From contig NZ_BAABKD010000008.1 in NCBI RefSeq assembly GCF_039543645.1, positions 1 to 64,000 of the forward strand: a stretch of DNA of 64,000 nt, given 5' to 3'. This DNA is from Paenalcaligenes hermetiae. Its GTDB lineage: Bacteria > Pseudomonadota > Gammaproteobacteria > Burkholderiales > Burkholderiaceae_B. The position numbers and the translations under genes were made by a program. Shown here piece after piece: positions 17,997-26,735 of the stretch. The notes beneath the pieces are model-generated. The model searched no databases. It was not told the DNA's origin and worked only from the letters and a program-made list of their open reading frames with translations. Within the stretch, counting starts at the first letter, position 1. Each line of letters starts with the position of its first letter.

Positions 17997-18716
17997 CTAG
18001 TCATCAAAATCAATGTCTTTACCCAGCGCGGTACGCACGGTATTTTTCATACCGGTATGACGAACATCATCACCACGCACCATATAGATCACACGCTCTG
18101 CCATATTTTTTGCATGGTCACCCATGCGTTCTAAGGCACGTGCGATAAAAATCAAATCAATAGAGCGAGAAATCGTACGCGGGTCCTCGATCATATACGT
18201 AATGATATGACGCAACGACCCTTTCCACTCTTTATCCACGTCTTTGTCTTTACGAACGACATCTGCTGCCAGCACCATGTCTTGGCGAGCAAAAGCATCC
18301 AAAGACTGGTGAATCATGCTCACCACTGATGTGCTCATATGACGTAGTTCAACCACTGGCTCATAGCCGCTATCGGCCTCGTAAAGACGACGCGCCATTT
18401 TTGCAATGCGTTCAGCCTCGTCACCGCAACGCTCCAAATCCGTCAGCATTTTAGAAATGGATAACAACATGCGTAAATCAATTGCTGTAGGCTGATTACG
18501 AGCAATAATGTTTGTAATACGCTCGTCGATTTCAACTTCGAGGCTATTGACTTCTTTTTCGCGCTCACGCACGAGATCCACTAAGGCTAAATCACCACTA
18601 AATAAAGCTTCCATGGCTTGGTCTACCATGGATTCCACCACCCCACCCATTTGTAAAAACAACGAGCGTGTGGTTTCAAGGTCGGAATGAAACTGTTTAT
18701 TGGTATGTTCGATCAT
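17997..18716 (-). CDS. phoU: Phosphate signalling complex protein PhoU
   Basis: Negative regulator that couples the Pst phosphate transporter to the PhoR/PhoB two-component system, and affects phosphate uptake and persistence. At 239 residues it is of usual length. The two helical-bundle repeats are visible, each with the acidic E/DxxxD metal-binding pattern (LTDLERCGDEAERIAKMA in the first and ARALERMGDHAKNMAERV in the second). The pst and pho genes are not near, so phoU stands alone here as the last gene of the leftward run after rpiA; a 63-base gap separates them. Confidence 0.94.
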   Translation of the reverse strand: MIEHTNKQFHSDLETTRSLFLQMGGVVESMVDQAMEALFSGDLALVDLVREREKEVNSLEVEIDERITNIIARNQPTAIDLRMLLSISKMLTDLERCGDEAERIAKMARRLYEADSGYEPVVELRHMSTSVVSMIHQSLDAFARQDMVLAADVVRKDKDVDKEWKGSLRHIITYMIEDPRTISRSIDLIFIARALERMGDHAKNMAERVIYMVRGDDVRHTGMKNTVRTALGKDIDFDD

Positions 18717-18779
18717 AAAAACCTACATAGACGCAAAAGCGACGAGTTGAAAGGGACCAGTGATAACTGTACTACGACA

Positions 18780-19451
18780 TTATGACATAGTTGTTACGCC
18801 TTGTTGTCCAGCTACCAACGCCACACTAGCACCAGACAAAGCAAATAAGCCACAACATACCACACCGGGGATGTCGTTAATTTGCGCTTCAAGCTGCGCT
18901 GGATCGGTAATGGTGAGGCCATGGACATCAATAATGTCATTGCCATTGTCGGTCACAAAACCGCTGCGCCATTTCACTTGGCCACCTAGTTGCTCTAGGC
19001 GACGCGTTACCACCTGACGCGCCATAGGGATGACCTCGATGGGCAAAGGAAAGGCTCCAAGTTGCGCTACGACTTTGCTCTCATCCACAATGCACAGGAA
19101 ATGCTGAGCTACAGAAGCCACGATTTTTTCACGTGTAAGCGCACCACCGCCCCCTTTAGTCATATTTAACTGCGCATCAATCTCATCGGCACCATCAATG
19201 TACCAATCCATGGAAGCAACCTGATTTAGATCCAGCACCGTAATACCGTGTTGCTGTAGCCGCTGGGTCGAGCGTTCTGAGCTTGATGCGGCGGCCTTAA
19301 ACTTATCCTTATGCTCTGCCAAGGCATCGATAAGCAGATCGACAGTGGAGCCTGTACCAATACCTAAAATGGTATCGGCTTGGAGTTTCGGCAAAATAAA
19401 ATCAATGGCTGCCGCTGCCACCTGTTGTTTTAGTTGATCTTGGGTATACAT
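18780..19451 (-). CDS. rpiA: Ribose-5-phosphate isomerase A
   Basis: Interconverts ribulose 5-phosphate and ribose 5-phosphate in the non-oxidative pentose phosphate pathway. 223 residues (E. coli 219). Motifs: GIGTGSTVDLLIDAL (phosphate binding), DGADEID (catalytic Asp region) and KGGGGALTREKIVAS with the catalytic Glu/Lys. It follows the YffB-like gene by nine bases and is probably co-transcribed with it. Confidence 0.95.
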   Translation of the reverse strand: MYTQDQLKQQVAAAAIDFILPKLQADTILGIGTGSTVDLLIDALAEHKDKFKAAASSSERSTQRLQQHGITVLDLNQVASMDWYIDGADEIDAQLNMTKGGGGALTREKIVASVAQHFLCIVDESKVVAQLGAFPLPIEVIPMARQVVTRRLEQLGGQVKWRSGFVTDNGNDIIDVHGLTITDPAQLEAQINDIPGVVCCGLFALSGASVALVAGQQGVTTMS

Positions 19452-19460
19452 AATTTTTTC

Positions 19461-19808
19461 TTAGGCAAAACGCTGAGCATACAAATCTGGCTTAAAGCCA
19501 ACGGTTACCATTTGCGAGTCTACCGTAACTGGACGACGCACTAACGTGGGAAATTCAGCAATTAATTGTAGCCAATCTTCATCCGTCGCTGGTGTTTTTT
19601 TATCTTCGGGTAATTGACGCCAAGTCGGCGAAGCCCGATTAACCAGCTTAGGCCAGCCCCCGAGCTGTTGCGCCCAGCTTTTTAACTGTATGCCCTCGAT
19701 AGGATGGTCCCGATAATCCACAAACGTATATGACAGCGACTGCTCATCAAGCCACTTCATCGCTTTTTTACACGTACTGCAATTTTTTAAACCGTAAAGA
19801 GTAATCAT
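19461..19808 (-). CDS. Spx/ArsC-family thioredoxin-fold protein (YffB-like)
   Basis: A 115-residue thioredoxin-fold protein of the ArsC/Spx/MgsR superfamily. The redox motif C10-S-T-C13 (LKNCSTCKKAMKWL) keeps both Cys; LVRRPVTV near residue 90 is the family's conserved RRP loop. E. coli YffB has no firm function; true arsenate reduction is not implied. The ATG at 19808 lies only nine bases after an intrinsic terminator hairpin at the end of the pot operon, and no Shine-Dalgarno is visible. The frame stays open upstream to a TTG at 19874 inside potI, but that extension (basic, no homology) is unlikely. Confidence 0.82.
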   Translation of the reverse strand: MITLYGLKNCSTCKKAMKWLDEQSLSYTFVDYRDHPIEGIQLKSWAQQLGGWPKLVNRASPTWRQLPEDKKTPATDEDWLQLIAEFPTLVRRPVTVDSQMVTVGFKPDLYAQRFA

Positions 19809-19837
19809 AATAAAAAGCAGCCGCCTTGCGGCGGCTG
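19808..19837 (-). terminator. intrinsic terminator after potI
   Basis: On the minus strand CAGCCGCC-GCAA-GGCGGCTG is followed by CTTTTTATT, a perfect 8-bp stem with a T-run. The T-run reaches the ATG of the YffB-like gene, so it may act as an attenuator between potFGHI and yffB-rpiA. Confidence 0.75.
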
Positions 19838-19839
19838 AG

Positions 19840-20637
19840 TCATGAGTGATTTTTTTGAAGACGACTAGCCACAATCACACACAGCCCCACCCCAAAAATA
19901 AAGAGCGTGGCTAAGGCGTTAATTTCTGGCTTTAAGCCCAAGCGTACCCGCGAGAATACCTCTACAGGTAATGTGGTATAACCAGGCCCCGATAAAAAAG
20001 AAGCAATCACCACATCATCCAAGGATAAGGTGAAAGCTAACAGCCAGGCAGCCATCAGCGCAGGCATAATCAAAGGCAGCGTAATGCTAAAAAACACTTT
20101 TAATGGCGTTGCCCCTAGATCTAAGGCCGCCTCTTCGAGCGAGCGATCAAAATCGCGTATACGGGCCTGAATCACGACCGCCACATAGGCTACGCATAAC
20201 ACAACATGCCCTACCCAGATGGTAAAAATCCCATTGCCATCCGGCCATCCAAAAAGCTTAGACATCTCTACAAACATCAAAAGTAATGAAATGCCTAAAA
20301 CGACCTCGGGAATCACTAGGGGTGCACTGAGCATACCGACATAAAGCGTAAACCCTTTGAATTTTCCCATGCGCGATAACACATAGGCCGCCCATGTGCC
20401 AATCACCACCGCGGCAGTAGCCGTTAATGCCGCAATCAAAAAAGAGAGCTTGGCCGCGTTTAGCAGTGCTTTATCAGCAAAAAGGGACTGATACCAACGC
20501 AAAGAAAAACCAGACCATGAGGTCATGATGGCGGACTCGTTAAAAGAAAACACCACCAAAAACACGATAGGTAAATACAAAAAGCCAAAGCCAATAAACA
20601 AGCTTAATGCACGCCAATATGGATTTGTTTTTAACAT
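19840..20637 (-). CDS. potI: Putrescine ABC transporter permease PotI
   Basis: Second inner-membrane permease of a putrescine importer (PotFGHI type). 265 residues with about six membrane segments and the EAA loop EEAALDLGATPLKVFFSITLPL that contacts the ATPase. It starts four bases after potH and is followed by an intrinsic terminator. The assignment to putrescine rather than spermidine rests on PotF and PotG similarity and gene order FGHI. Confidence 0.88.
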   Translation of the reverse strand: MLKTNPYWRALSLFIGFGFLYLPIVFLVVFSFNESAIMTSWSGFSLRWYQSLFADKALLNAAKLSFLIAALTATAAVVIGTWAAYVLSRMGKFKGFTLYVGMLSAPLVIPEVVLGISLLLMFVEMSKLFGWPDGNGIFTIWVGHVVLCVAYVAVVIQARIRDFDRSLEEAALDLGATPLKVFFSITLPLIMPALMAAWLLAFTLSLDDVVIASFLSGPGYTTLPVEVFSRVRLGLKPEINALATLFIFGVGLCVIVASRLQKNHS

Positions 20638-20641
20638 GCTG

Positions 20642-21553
20642 TTATCCCTTTTGCTCTTGCAAGTGTTTGACTTGGCTATATTGGAAAAACACCAGTGGAA
20701 TAATCAAGATCAGTACCATCACACAAGTGACAGCGGCAGCCATTGGCCAGTCCGCATTATTAAAAAACTCATTCCACATCACGCGCCCCATCATGAGCGT
20801 ATTGGCTCCGCCTAACATCTCGGGCACCACATATTCACCCACGGCGGGAATAAACACAAGCATCGCCCCAGATATCACGCCGGGCATGGATAAAGGCAAA
20901 GTGATTTGACGAAAAGCCGTGAAAGGACGCGCACCTAAATCATACGCTGCCTCAAGTAAGCGGGTGTCCAATTTCACTAAGCTGGCATAAAGCGGCAAGA
21001 TAAAAAAAGGCAAGTAAGCATAAACAAGACCAATATATACCGCCCAATCCGTACGATAAATTTCTAATGGAGCATCAACTACCCCTAACCACATCAAAAG
21101 TGAGTTTAGAATCCCATCGTTACGCAAAATGCCCACCCACGCATACACACGTAAAAGCAATGACGTCCAAAAAGGCAAAATCACGGCCAATAGCAAATAA
21201 TTACGCGTACTGGGATGTGAGCGCGCAATGTAATAAGCCATGGGGTAACCGATCAACACACATAACAAAGTGGTAATCCCCGCCATTTTGACCGAGCTTA
21301 AATACGTGGCTAGATATAAATTATCACTAAATAATAAAATATAACCACGTAAATGCAGAATAAGGTTTAAGGTCTCTTCTTTGAACTCGACTAAGGGGGT
21401 ATAAGGAGGGACACCAAACTGCAAATCCGCAAAGCTGATTTTAAAAACCAACAAAAACGGCACAAGCAAAAACAGCAGCAACCAAGCAAACGGGGCAGCA
21501 ATGATTAAACTGCGCCCCGACGGTTTCAATGAAGAAAAAGTCAGTTTTTTCAT
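20642..21553 (-). CDS. potH: Putrescine ABC transporter permease PotH
   Basis: First permease of the PotFGHI importer, 303 residues. It has an N-terminal membrane anchor (AAPFAWLLLFLLVPFLLVFKISFAD), five further membrane segments and the EAA motif LEAAYDLGARPFTAFRQITLPL. Its ATG overlaps the potG stop (ATGA), so subunits are made by coupled translation. Confidence 0.88.
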   Translation of the reverse strand: MKKLTFSSLKPSGRSLIIAAPFAWLLLFLLVPFLLVFKISFADLQFGVPPYTPLVEFKEETLNLILHLRGYILLFSDNLYLATYLSSVKMAGITTLLCVLIGYPMAYYIARSHPSTRNYLLLAVILPFWTSLLLRVYAWVGILRNDGILNSLLMWLGVVDAPLEIYRTDWAVYIGLVYAYLPFFILPLYASLVKLDTRLLEAAYDLGARPFTAFRQITLPLSMPGVISGAMLVFIPAVGEYVVPEMLGGANTLMMGRVMWNEFFNNADWPMAAAVTCVMVLILIIPLVFFQYSQVKHLQEQKG

Positions 21554-22680
21554 GAGGCCAACACCACTGCGCTATCTTCTGACCACCAGACATAGACCTC
21601 GTCCTCTACCTCTGGAGCATCAGCCTGAGTTAACACCGAGCTAGGCATATGGGCCTCAATCAGTGCGTCACTATCTAAGCGGATCTGGTAGCGTACATAG
21701 CTGCCCATCCATGCCACGTGCGTGACTTCCCCCCGCCCCCAGTTTGTTTCCTGAGCGGGCTTATCGTGTGACACCTGAACATGCTCAGGACGAATAGACA
21801 CATGCACCTCCATCCCTAAGGGCTCGCTAACACCATGGTCAACCCGCAAATGGCTGGGTAAATCTTCACTGTGGATTTCCACATGATCCGATTCATCCAC
21901 CACGATTTCCCCTGTAAACAGATTGGCTGAGCCAATAAAGCTGGCAACAAAACGTGAGTTAGGAAAGGCATACACATCGTAAGGCGTACCACATTGCTCA
22001 ATCTGTCCAGCTGTCATAACCGCAATGCGATCAGCCATGGTCATCGCTTCTTCTTGATCATGCGTAACCATAATGCAAGTCACCCCAACCTGCTCTAAAA
22101 TTTTCACAAGCTCCACTTGTGTTTTTTGGCGAATTTGCTTATCGAGCGCAGACATTGGCTCATCAAGCAATAGCAGCTTAGGGCGCTTAACCAGACTACG
22201 CGCCAGTGCTACGCGTTGCTGCTGCCCACCAGACAATTGGTGCGGCTTACGACGGGCAAAGCCCGCCATTTGTACCAAATCCAACGCCTCAAACACCCGC
22301 TCATGAATTTCATGAGCGGGAACACCCTCTTGTTTTAGGCCAAACGCCACATTAGCTTCGACCGTCATATGAGGAAACAAAGCATAGGACTGAAACATCA
22401 TATTGACTGGCCGCTTATAAGGCGGCAAATCCGTGATGTCTTCATTATCGAGGTAAATACGCCCTGACGTTGCCTCTTCAAATCCAGCTAACATACGTAA
22501 TAACGTGGATTTACCACAACCAGAGCTGCCAAGCAGCGCAAAAAACTCGTGGCGACGTACCGACAAATTAACGGATTTAACCGCTACGGTATCCCCAAAA
22601 ATTTTTACTAAATTTTCTACGCGGACGAACTCATCTTCCACGCCAGCCCACGAAGGGGTCGCAGAGCGATTATCTAACAT
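21550..22680 (-). CDS. potG: Putrescine ABC transporter ATP-binding protein PotG
   Basis: ATPase of the polyamine importer, 376 residues (E. coli PotG 377). Walker A LLGSSGCGKST, signature LSGGQQQRVALARSL, Walker B LLLLDEPMSALD, and the H-loop VTHDQEEA are all present. A C-terminal TOBE domain (about 290-376) is typical of MalK/PotA-like ATPases. I start at the ATG at 22680, eight or so bases after AAAGGACAC; a TTG one codon earlier is possible. Confidence 0.92.
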   Translation of the reverse strand: MLDNRSATPSWAGVEDEFVRVENLVKIFGDTVAVKSVNLSVRRHEFFALLGSSGCGKSTLLRMLAGFEEATSGRIYLDNEDITDLPPYKRPVNMMFQSYALFPHMTVEANVAFGLKQEGVPAHEIHERVFEALDLVQMAGFARRKPHQLSGGQQQRVALARSLVKRPKLLLLDEPMSALDKQIRQKTQVELVKILEQVGVTCIMVTHDQEEAMTMADRIAVMTAGQIEQCGTPYDVYAFPNSRFVASFIGSANLFTGEIVVDESDHVEIHSEDLPSHLRVDHGVSEPLGMEVHVSIRPEHVQVSHDKPAQETNWGRGEVTHVAWMGSYVRYQIRLDSDALIEAHMPSSVLTQADAPEVEDEVYVWWSEDSAVVLAS

Positions 22681-22711
22681 CAAAGTGTCCTTTACTTTAA
22701 ATAAAGAAACG

Positions 22712-23812
22712 TTAACGACCGGATTTGAGTTCAGACCACATACGCGTCTGTAAACGCTGAATATTCAATGGCTGAGGCTTAATCACAAATAATGTTTTTG
22801 CCACATCGGCAGGCGGATAAATCATTGGGTTGTTCGCAACCTCGGGGATGACGTGCTCTCTCGCTGTTTTGTTGGCATTAGGAAAGAACATGGTATTGGT
22901 GATCGCCGCATGCACCTCTGGGGTTTCAATGTAATTGATAAAAGCATGTGCCGCATCAACATGTGCTGCCCCTTTAGGAATCGCCATGGTATCAAACCAA
23001 ACCGGTGCACCCCCTTCGGGAATATAGTAATCCACCTTGTAGTCTTTATTGGCTTGACGCGCACGGTACGCGGAGATCATGACATCCCCCGAAAATCCAT
23101 AGACCATACACAAATCCCCTGCCGCTAACTCATCGATATAACCAGAAGAGCTAAACTGACGAATATAAGGGCGGATAGTTTTGAGCAAGGCTAAGGCTTC
23201 TTTATAGTCCTCGGGGTCGGAGCTGTTTGGATCCTTGCCTAAGTAGTGCAAAACCGCAGGAAACACCTGAGCGGCTTCATCCAGCATGGAAATACCACAC
23301 GCTTTTAGCTTTTCGGCGTTTTCAGGCTTAAAAAGCATATCCCAGTCGCCGAGTTTAACGTCCTCGCCCATGATTTTTTTCACTTGGGTGACGTTATAAC
23401 CCAACCCATTTGTTCCATAACCCCATGGAATCAAATACTCATTGCCTGGGTCCACATCAGCCAAAACCGCCATAATATCCGGGTCTAAATGCTCCCAGTT
23501 TGGGATTTTAGACTTATCTAGCTTTTGGAATAAGCCACCTTCGATTTGGCGCGCCGCATAATGCGTCGATGGTACCACCACGTCATAACCAGATTTACCG
23601 GTCAATAGCTTTGCTTGCAAGGTGTCATTGCTATCAAAGGTGTCGTAACGCACTTTGATACCAGTCGCCTTTTCAAAGCCTGACAGCGTGTCAGGCGCTG
23701 TGTATTCCGCCCAGTTATAAACGTTAACAACGTTGTCCTGCGCCTGTGTTGCAGAAAAAGCAGCGACCAAAGCTGCCCCCACAAAAAATTGTTTGGCTAA
23801 GCCGAAGTTCAT
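22712..23812 (-). CDS. potF: Putrescine-binding periplasmic protein PotF
   Basis: Periplasmic polyamine-binding subunit, 366 residues (E. coli 370). Signal peptide MNFGLAKQFFVGAALVAAFS with likely cleavage after A24 (ATQA-QDN). The mature protein opens NVVNVYNWAEY, the hallmark of PotF/PotD, and keeps the acidic and aromatic ligand positions of a PotF-like site (YDTFDSND, YGTNGLGYN). AAGGGG precedes the ATG at 23812; the upstream in-frame ATG at 23839 is not needed. It heads the pot operon, 74 bases after kdkA. Confidence 0.92.
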   Translation of the reverse strand: MNFGLAKQFFVGAALVAAFSATQAQDNVVNVYNWAEYTAPDTLSGFEKATGIKVRYDTFDSNDTLQAKLLTGKSGYDVVVPSTHYAARQIEGGLFQKLDKSKIPNWEHLDPDIMAVLADVDPGNEYLIPWGYGTNGLGYNVTQVKKIMGEDVKLGDWDMLFKPENAEKLKACGISMLDEAAQVFPAVLHYLGKDPNSSDPEDYKEALALLKTIRPYIRQFSSSGYIDELAAGDLCMVYGFSGDVMISAYRARQANKDYKVDYYIPEGGAPVWFDTMAIPKGAAHVDAAHAFINYIETPEVHAAITNTMFFPNANKTAREHVIPEVANNPMIYPPADVAKTLFVIKPQPLNIQRLQTRMWSELKSGR

Positions 23813-23886
23813 TGTCTTGAACCCCTTTAAATAAAACATGGAAAACCAAAAGGCGAGTGCGCTATAAAATCGCGCAAAAAATGGGA

Positions 23887-24582
23887 CTAGGCTTTGGCAA
23901 GTTGCAGATAAGCGCGACGAAATTGCTCATACCATTGTTGCCCTATTTCGCCCCGCACTTTAATCAAGGAACGGCGTAGACGCAACAAGTTATTTTGGCG
24001 GTGTTTGCTATCCACAACATCAAAACGACGAGCCCGATCAAAATCGATCACATAGATCTGTTGCTGAGCATCGATTAAAAGATTAAATACGTTTAAATCC
24101 GCATGCCACACACCGGCATCATGCATTTGTTTGACTACGATTGCAACGGATTCAGGCGGTATTTTTTCTATGTATTGTGCTATGGGCTGAGCCTTTTCGA
24201 TGCGCTGCGTGATAATTGCTGCTTGATAGCCCAAAACCCGTCGTTGCCAACAAGCCGCCAAAGGCAGGGGGACCGGCACACGACTGTTGTGTAAATGCAA
24301 CATTACTGCATACTCGGCCCATGAGCGCGTGCGCTCTGCCCCCAACCACCAATACGTTTTCTTAACGAGTTTAGCAATTAAACCGCCGCGCCGATAATGG
24401 CGTAACACCGCCGACTGCCCATCACACTGAATAAACCACGCCGCATTGCGCCCCCCTTGGGTAACAGGCTGGGCGTTTAGCTCTGGAGTAGCCGGATCAA
24501 ATAATGCCAGCCGCGGGGTAATAAGATCAGGATTATAACGAATCCCATCTGCATCAACGGTTCGTATCGGTGTTTGAATCAT
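23887..24582 (-). CDS. kdkA: 3-deoxy-D-manno-octulosonic acid (Kdo) kinase
   Basis: Kinase-fold enzyme that phosphorylates Kdo of the LPS inner core on the cytoplasmic face. 231 residues; the catalytic loop WHADLNVFNLLI and the metal motif VIDFDRAR are clear, with the lysine/arginine-rich RHYRRGGL loop in the N lobe. KdkA occurs in bacteria with a single phosphorylated Kdo (Haemophilus, Vibrio, Bordetella), so this predicts a monofunctional Kdo transferase elsewhere in the genome. It sits between radA and potF, away from the LPS genes at 4-9 kb. Confidence 0.88.
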   Translation of the reverse strand: MIQTPIRTVDADGIRYNPDLITPRLALFDPATPELNAQPVTQGGRNAAWFIQCDGQSAVLRHYRRGGLIAKLVKKTYWWLGAERTRSWAEYAVMLHLHNSRVPVPLPLAACWQRRVLGYQAAIITQRIEKAQPIAQYIEKIPPESVAIVVKQMHDAGVWHADLNVFNLLIDAQQQIYVIDFDRARRFDVVDSKHRQNNLLRLRRSLIKVRGEIGQQWYEQFRRAYLQLAKA

Positions 24583-24613
24583 CTAGATAGCCTACCCCGT
24601 TAACGAAAAATTG

Positions 24614-26002
24614 TTAAGCCCGTAAATAAGCCACTGCATCCTCAATGCGATCTACCGCCCAAATTTCCAACCCCTCGATAGGCTGTTTAGGGGCATTCGC
24701 TTTAGGAATCAAGGCAATGGAGAACCCGAGCTTGGCAGCCTCTCGTAAACGCTCCTGCCCTCGTGGTGCAGGCCGAATTTCACCAGCTAGACCGACCTCC
24801 CCAAAAACCACTAACCCTTTAGGCAAAGGCCGATTATTAAGGGATGACATAATAGCTAAAAGCACGGCCAAGTCCGAGGCAGGCTCGGTAATACGCACCC
24901 CACCCACTGCATTCACAAACACATCTTGGTCGTAGGTTACGATGCCAGCATGTCGGTTCATCACCGCTAAGAGCATAGATAGGCGTGCACCATCTAAGCC
25001 CACCGACAACCGTCTTGGGTTCGGTACATGCGCTGTATCGACTAGAGCTTGGATTTCCACCAGCAACGGACGCGTCCCCTCTTGGGTGGCCATCACACAT
25101 GAACCCGGGACCTGCTGCTGATGACGAGACAAGAATAACGCGGACGGGTTGGAAACCCCACGTAAACCGCGATCAGTCATAGCAAACACACCCAGCTCAT
25201 TTACCGCACCAAAACGGTTTTTAAATGCTCGGATTAAACGGTAAGAAGACTGCGAATCCCCCTCGAAGTACAACACCGTATCCACAATATGCTCCAACAC
25301 CCGCGGCCCCGCTAAGGAACCGTCTTTAGTGACGTGACCAATCAACACCATCGCAATGCCATGTTGCTTAGCCAACCGCGTCAGCTGCGCCGCACACTCA
25401 CGCACCTGTGATACGGAGCCAGGCGCCGCACTTAGCTGTGAGGAATATAGGGTTTGGATGGAGTCAATCACCGCTACTTTAGGTTGGCGCTCTAAAAGGG
25501 TTTGGGTAATATGCTCAAGCTGGATTTCCGCTAATAACTCTACCCCCTGTGTAGGGAGTTCTAAGCGTCGTGCTCGCAATGCCACCTGTTCGGCGGACTC
25601 CTCGCCCGTAACATAAAGCACAGGAACCACCGTAGCTAATGCCGACATAGCTTGTAACAGCAGGGTCGATTTACCCACCCCGGGGTCCCCGCCGATTAAA
25701 ATTACCCCCCCATCAACCAACCCGCCTCCGAGGGCCCGGTCAAGCTCACTAAGCCCAGTAGGCTGACGAGGTAGCTCGCGAGCTTGCACATCTGATAGGC
25801 TCTGTACTGGAGAAGCTCCAGCAAGCGACTCATACCGGTTCACCGCTCCTGTCGCTTTAGCTGGCTCTAAAACAATTTCTTGCAAAGTATTCCATTGCTG
25901 ACATTGTGAGCAGCGCCCCTCCCAACGGGGGCTCTCTGCCCCGCACTCGGTACAGACAAAAGCCGTTTTCGCTTTTTTGCTTGCAGTTTTACGAGTTGCC
26001 AT
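24614..26002 (-). CDS. radA: DNA repair protein RadA
   Basis: RecA-like branch-migration ATPase for recombination repair, 462 residues. In order: zinc finger CTECGAESPRWEGRCSQC (near residues 17-34), Walker A GGDPGVGKST (about 105), the RadA motif KNRFGAVNELGVF, and a C-terminal Lon-protease-like domain (from about 290, GGVRITEPASDLAVLLA). Start: ATG at 26002; a GTG at 26008 overlaps the stop of the SDR gene and would add two residues. Confidence 0.94.
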   Translation of the reverse strand: MATRKTASKKAKTAFVCTECGAESPRWEGRCSQCQQWNTLQEIVLEPAKATGAVNRYESLAGASPVQSLSDVQARELPRQPTGLSELDRALGGGLVDGGVILIGGDPGVGKSTLLLQAMSALATVVPVLYVTGEESAEQVALRARRLELPTQGVELLAEIQLEHITQTLLERQPKVAVIDSIQTLYSSQLSAAPGSVSQVRECAAQLTRLAKQHGIAMVLIGHVTKDGSLAGPRVLEHIVDTVLYFEGDSQSSYRLIRAFKNRFGAVNELGVFAMTDRGLRGVSNPSALFLSRHQQQVPGSCVMATQEGTRPLLVEIQALVDTAHVPNPRRLSVGLDGARLSMLLAVMNRHAGIVTYDQDVFVNAVGGVRITEPASDLAVLLAIMSSLNNRPLPKGLVVFGEVGLAGEIRPAPRGQERLREAAKLGFSIALIPKANAPKQPIEGLEIWAVDRIEDAVAYLRA

Positions 26003-26007
26003 ACCCA

Positions 26008-26724
26008 CTAACGCCCAATAAGACTGCTGCCACCATCAATCAACAGCTCCTGACCGGTAATATAAGCCGCCGCATCACTAAGAAAAAAAGCCACCGCGGC
26101 CGCAATCTCATCAGCCTGTGCCAAACGGCGCATAGGAATGCTGTTTAGCAAACGCTGCTCTCTTTCGCTGCCCTCGGGACAGTTTTGTCTAAACAAAGCG
26201 GTTTCTGTAGGCCCAGGCGAAATCGCATTGACCGTAATCCCATAGGGAGCAAGCTCTAGGGCCCACGTATTCGTACAGCCTAGTAAAGCGCTTTTAGCTG
26301 CCGCATAGCTGGTACGGTCATACGCCCCATGCGCGGCGCGGCTCGCAATATTAATGATACGACCCTCTTGACGGGCTTTCATAGAGGGAATAAAGGTTTG
26401 AGCAACTTGCACTGCCGCACGTACATTTAAGTCAAAGACCTGATAAAGGGTTTCTAAGTCTACCTCGCCAATGGGTTGAGGCATCACCGAGCCTACATTG
26501 TTGACTACCGCATCCACAGGGTATTTTTCCCGAAGCATCCGCAAGACCTCTTCGCTTTCGCCAGCGTTAGACAAATCACAAGCGTATAAATAACCCGGAA
26601 AATCAATATCCTGCGTGTGGCGAGCCAGCCCCACAACATGCGCTCCCAAATCAGCCAAATGCTGACTAATCGCCCAACCGATTCCTTTGGTGGCACCGGT
26701 CACTAGTACACATTTATTTTTCAT
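26008..26724 (-). CDS. Short-chain dehydrogenase/reductase (FabG-like)
   Basis: Classical SDR of 238 residues. NAD(P)-binding TGATKGIG (from residue 8), NNVG, catalytic Ser in INIASRAAH, catalytic Y-x3-K in YAAAKSA, and the C-terminal ITGQELLIDGG are all present, so the enzyme should be active. FabG-type 3-oxoacyl reductase activity is possible but the substrate is unknown. It lies between alr and radA, which are often neighbours in Burkholderiales, so it may be an insertion into that pair. AGGAC sits before the ATG at 26724. The longer frame upstream runs into alr and is ignored. Confidence 0.85.
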   Translation of the reverse strand: MKNKCVLVTGATKGIGWAISQHLADLGAHVVGLARHTQDIDFPGYLYACDLSNAGESEEVLRMLREKYPVDAVVNNVGSVMPQPIGEVDLETLYQVFDLNVRAAVQVAQTFIPSMKARQEGRIINIASRAAHGAYDRTSYAAAKSALLGCTNTWALELAPYGITVNAISPGPTETALFRQNCPEGSEREQRLLNSIPMRRLAQADEIAAAVAFFLSDAAAYITGQELLIDGGSSLIGR

Positions 26725-26735
26725 CTTTTGTCCTA

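Noticed and set aside
19809..19874. Upstream extension of the YffB-like protein into potI
   Set aside because: It needs a TTG start, encodes a non-homologous basic stretch, and runs through the terminator hairpin.
26008..26724. SDR gene as a horizontally acquired insert between alr and radA
   Set aside because: Position is suggestive, but base composition and codon use look like those of the neighbours and no repeats flank it.
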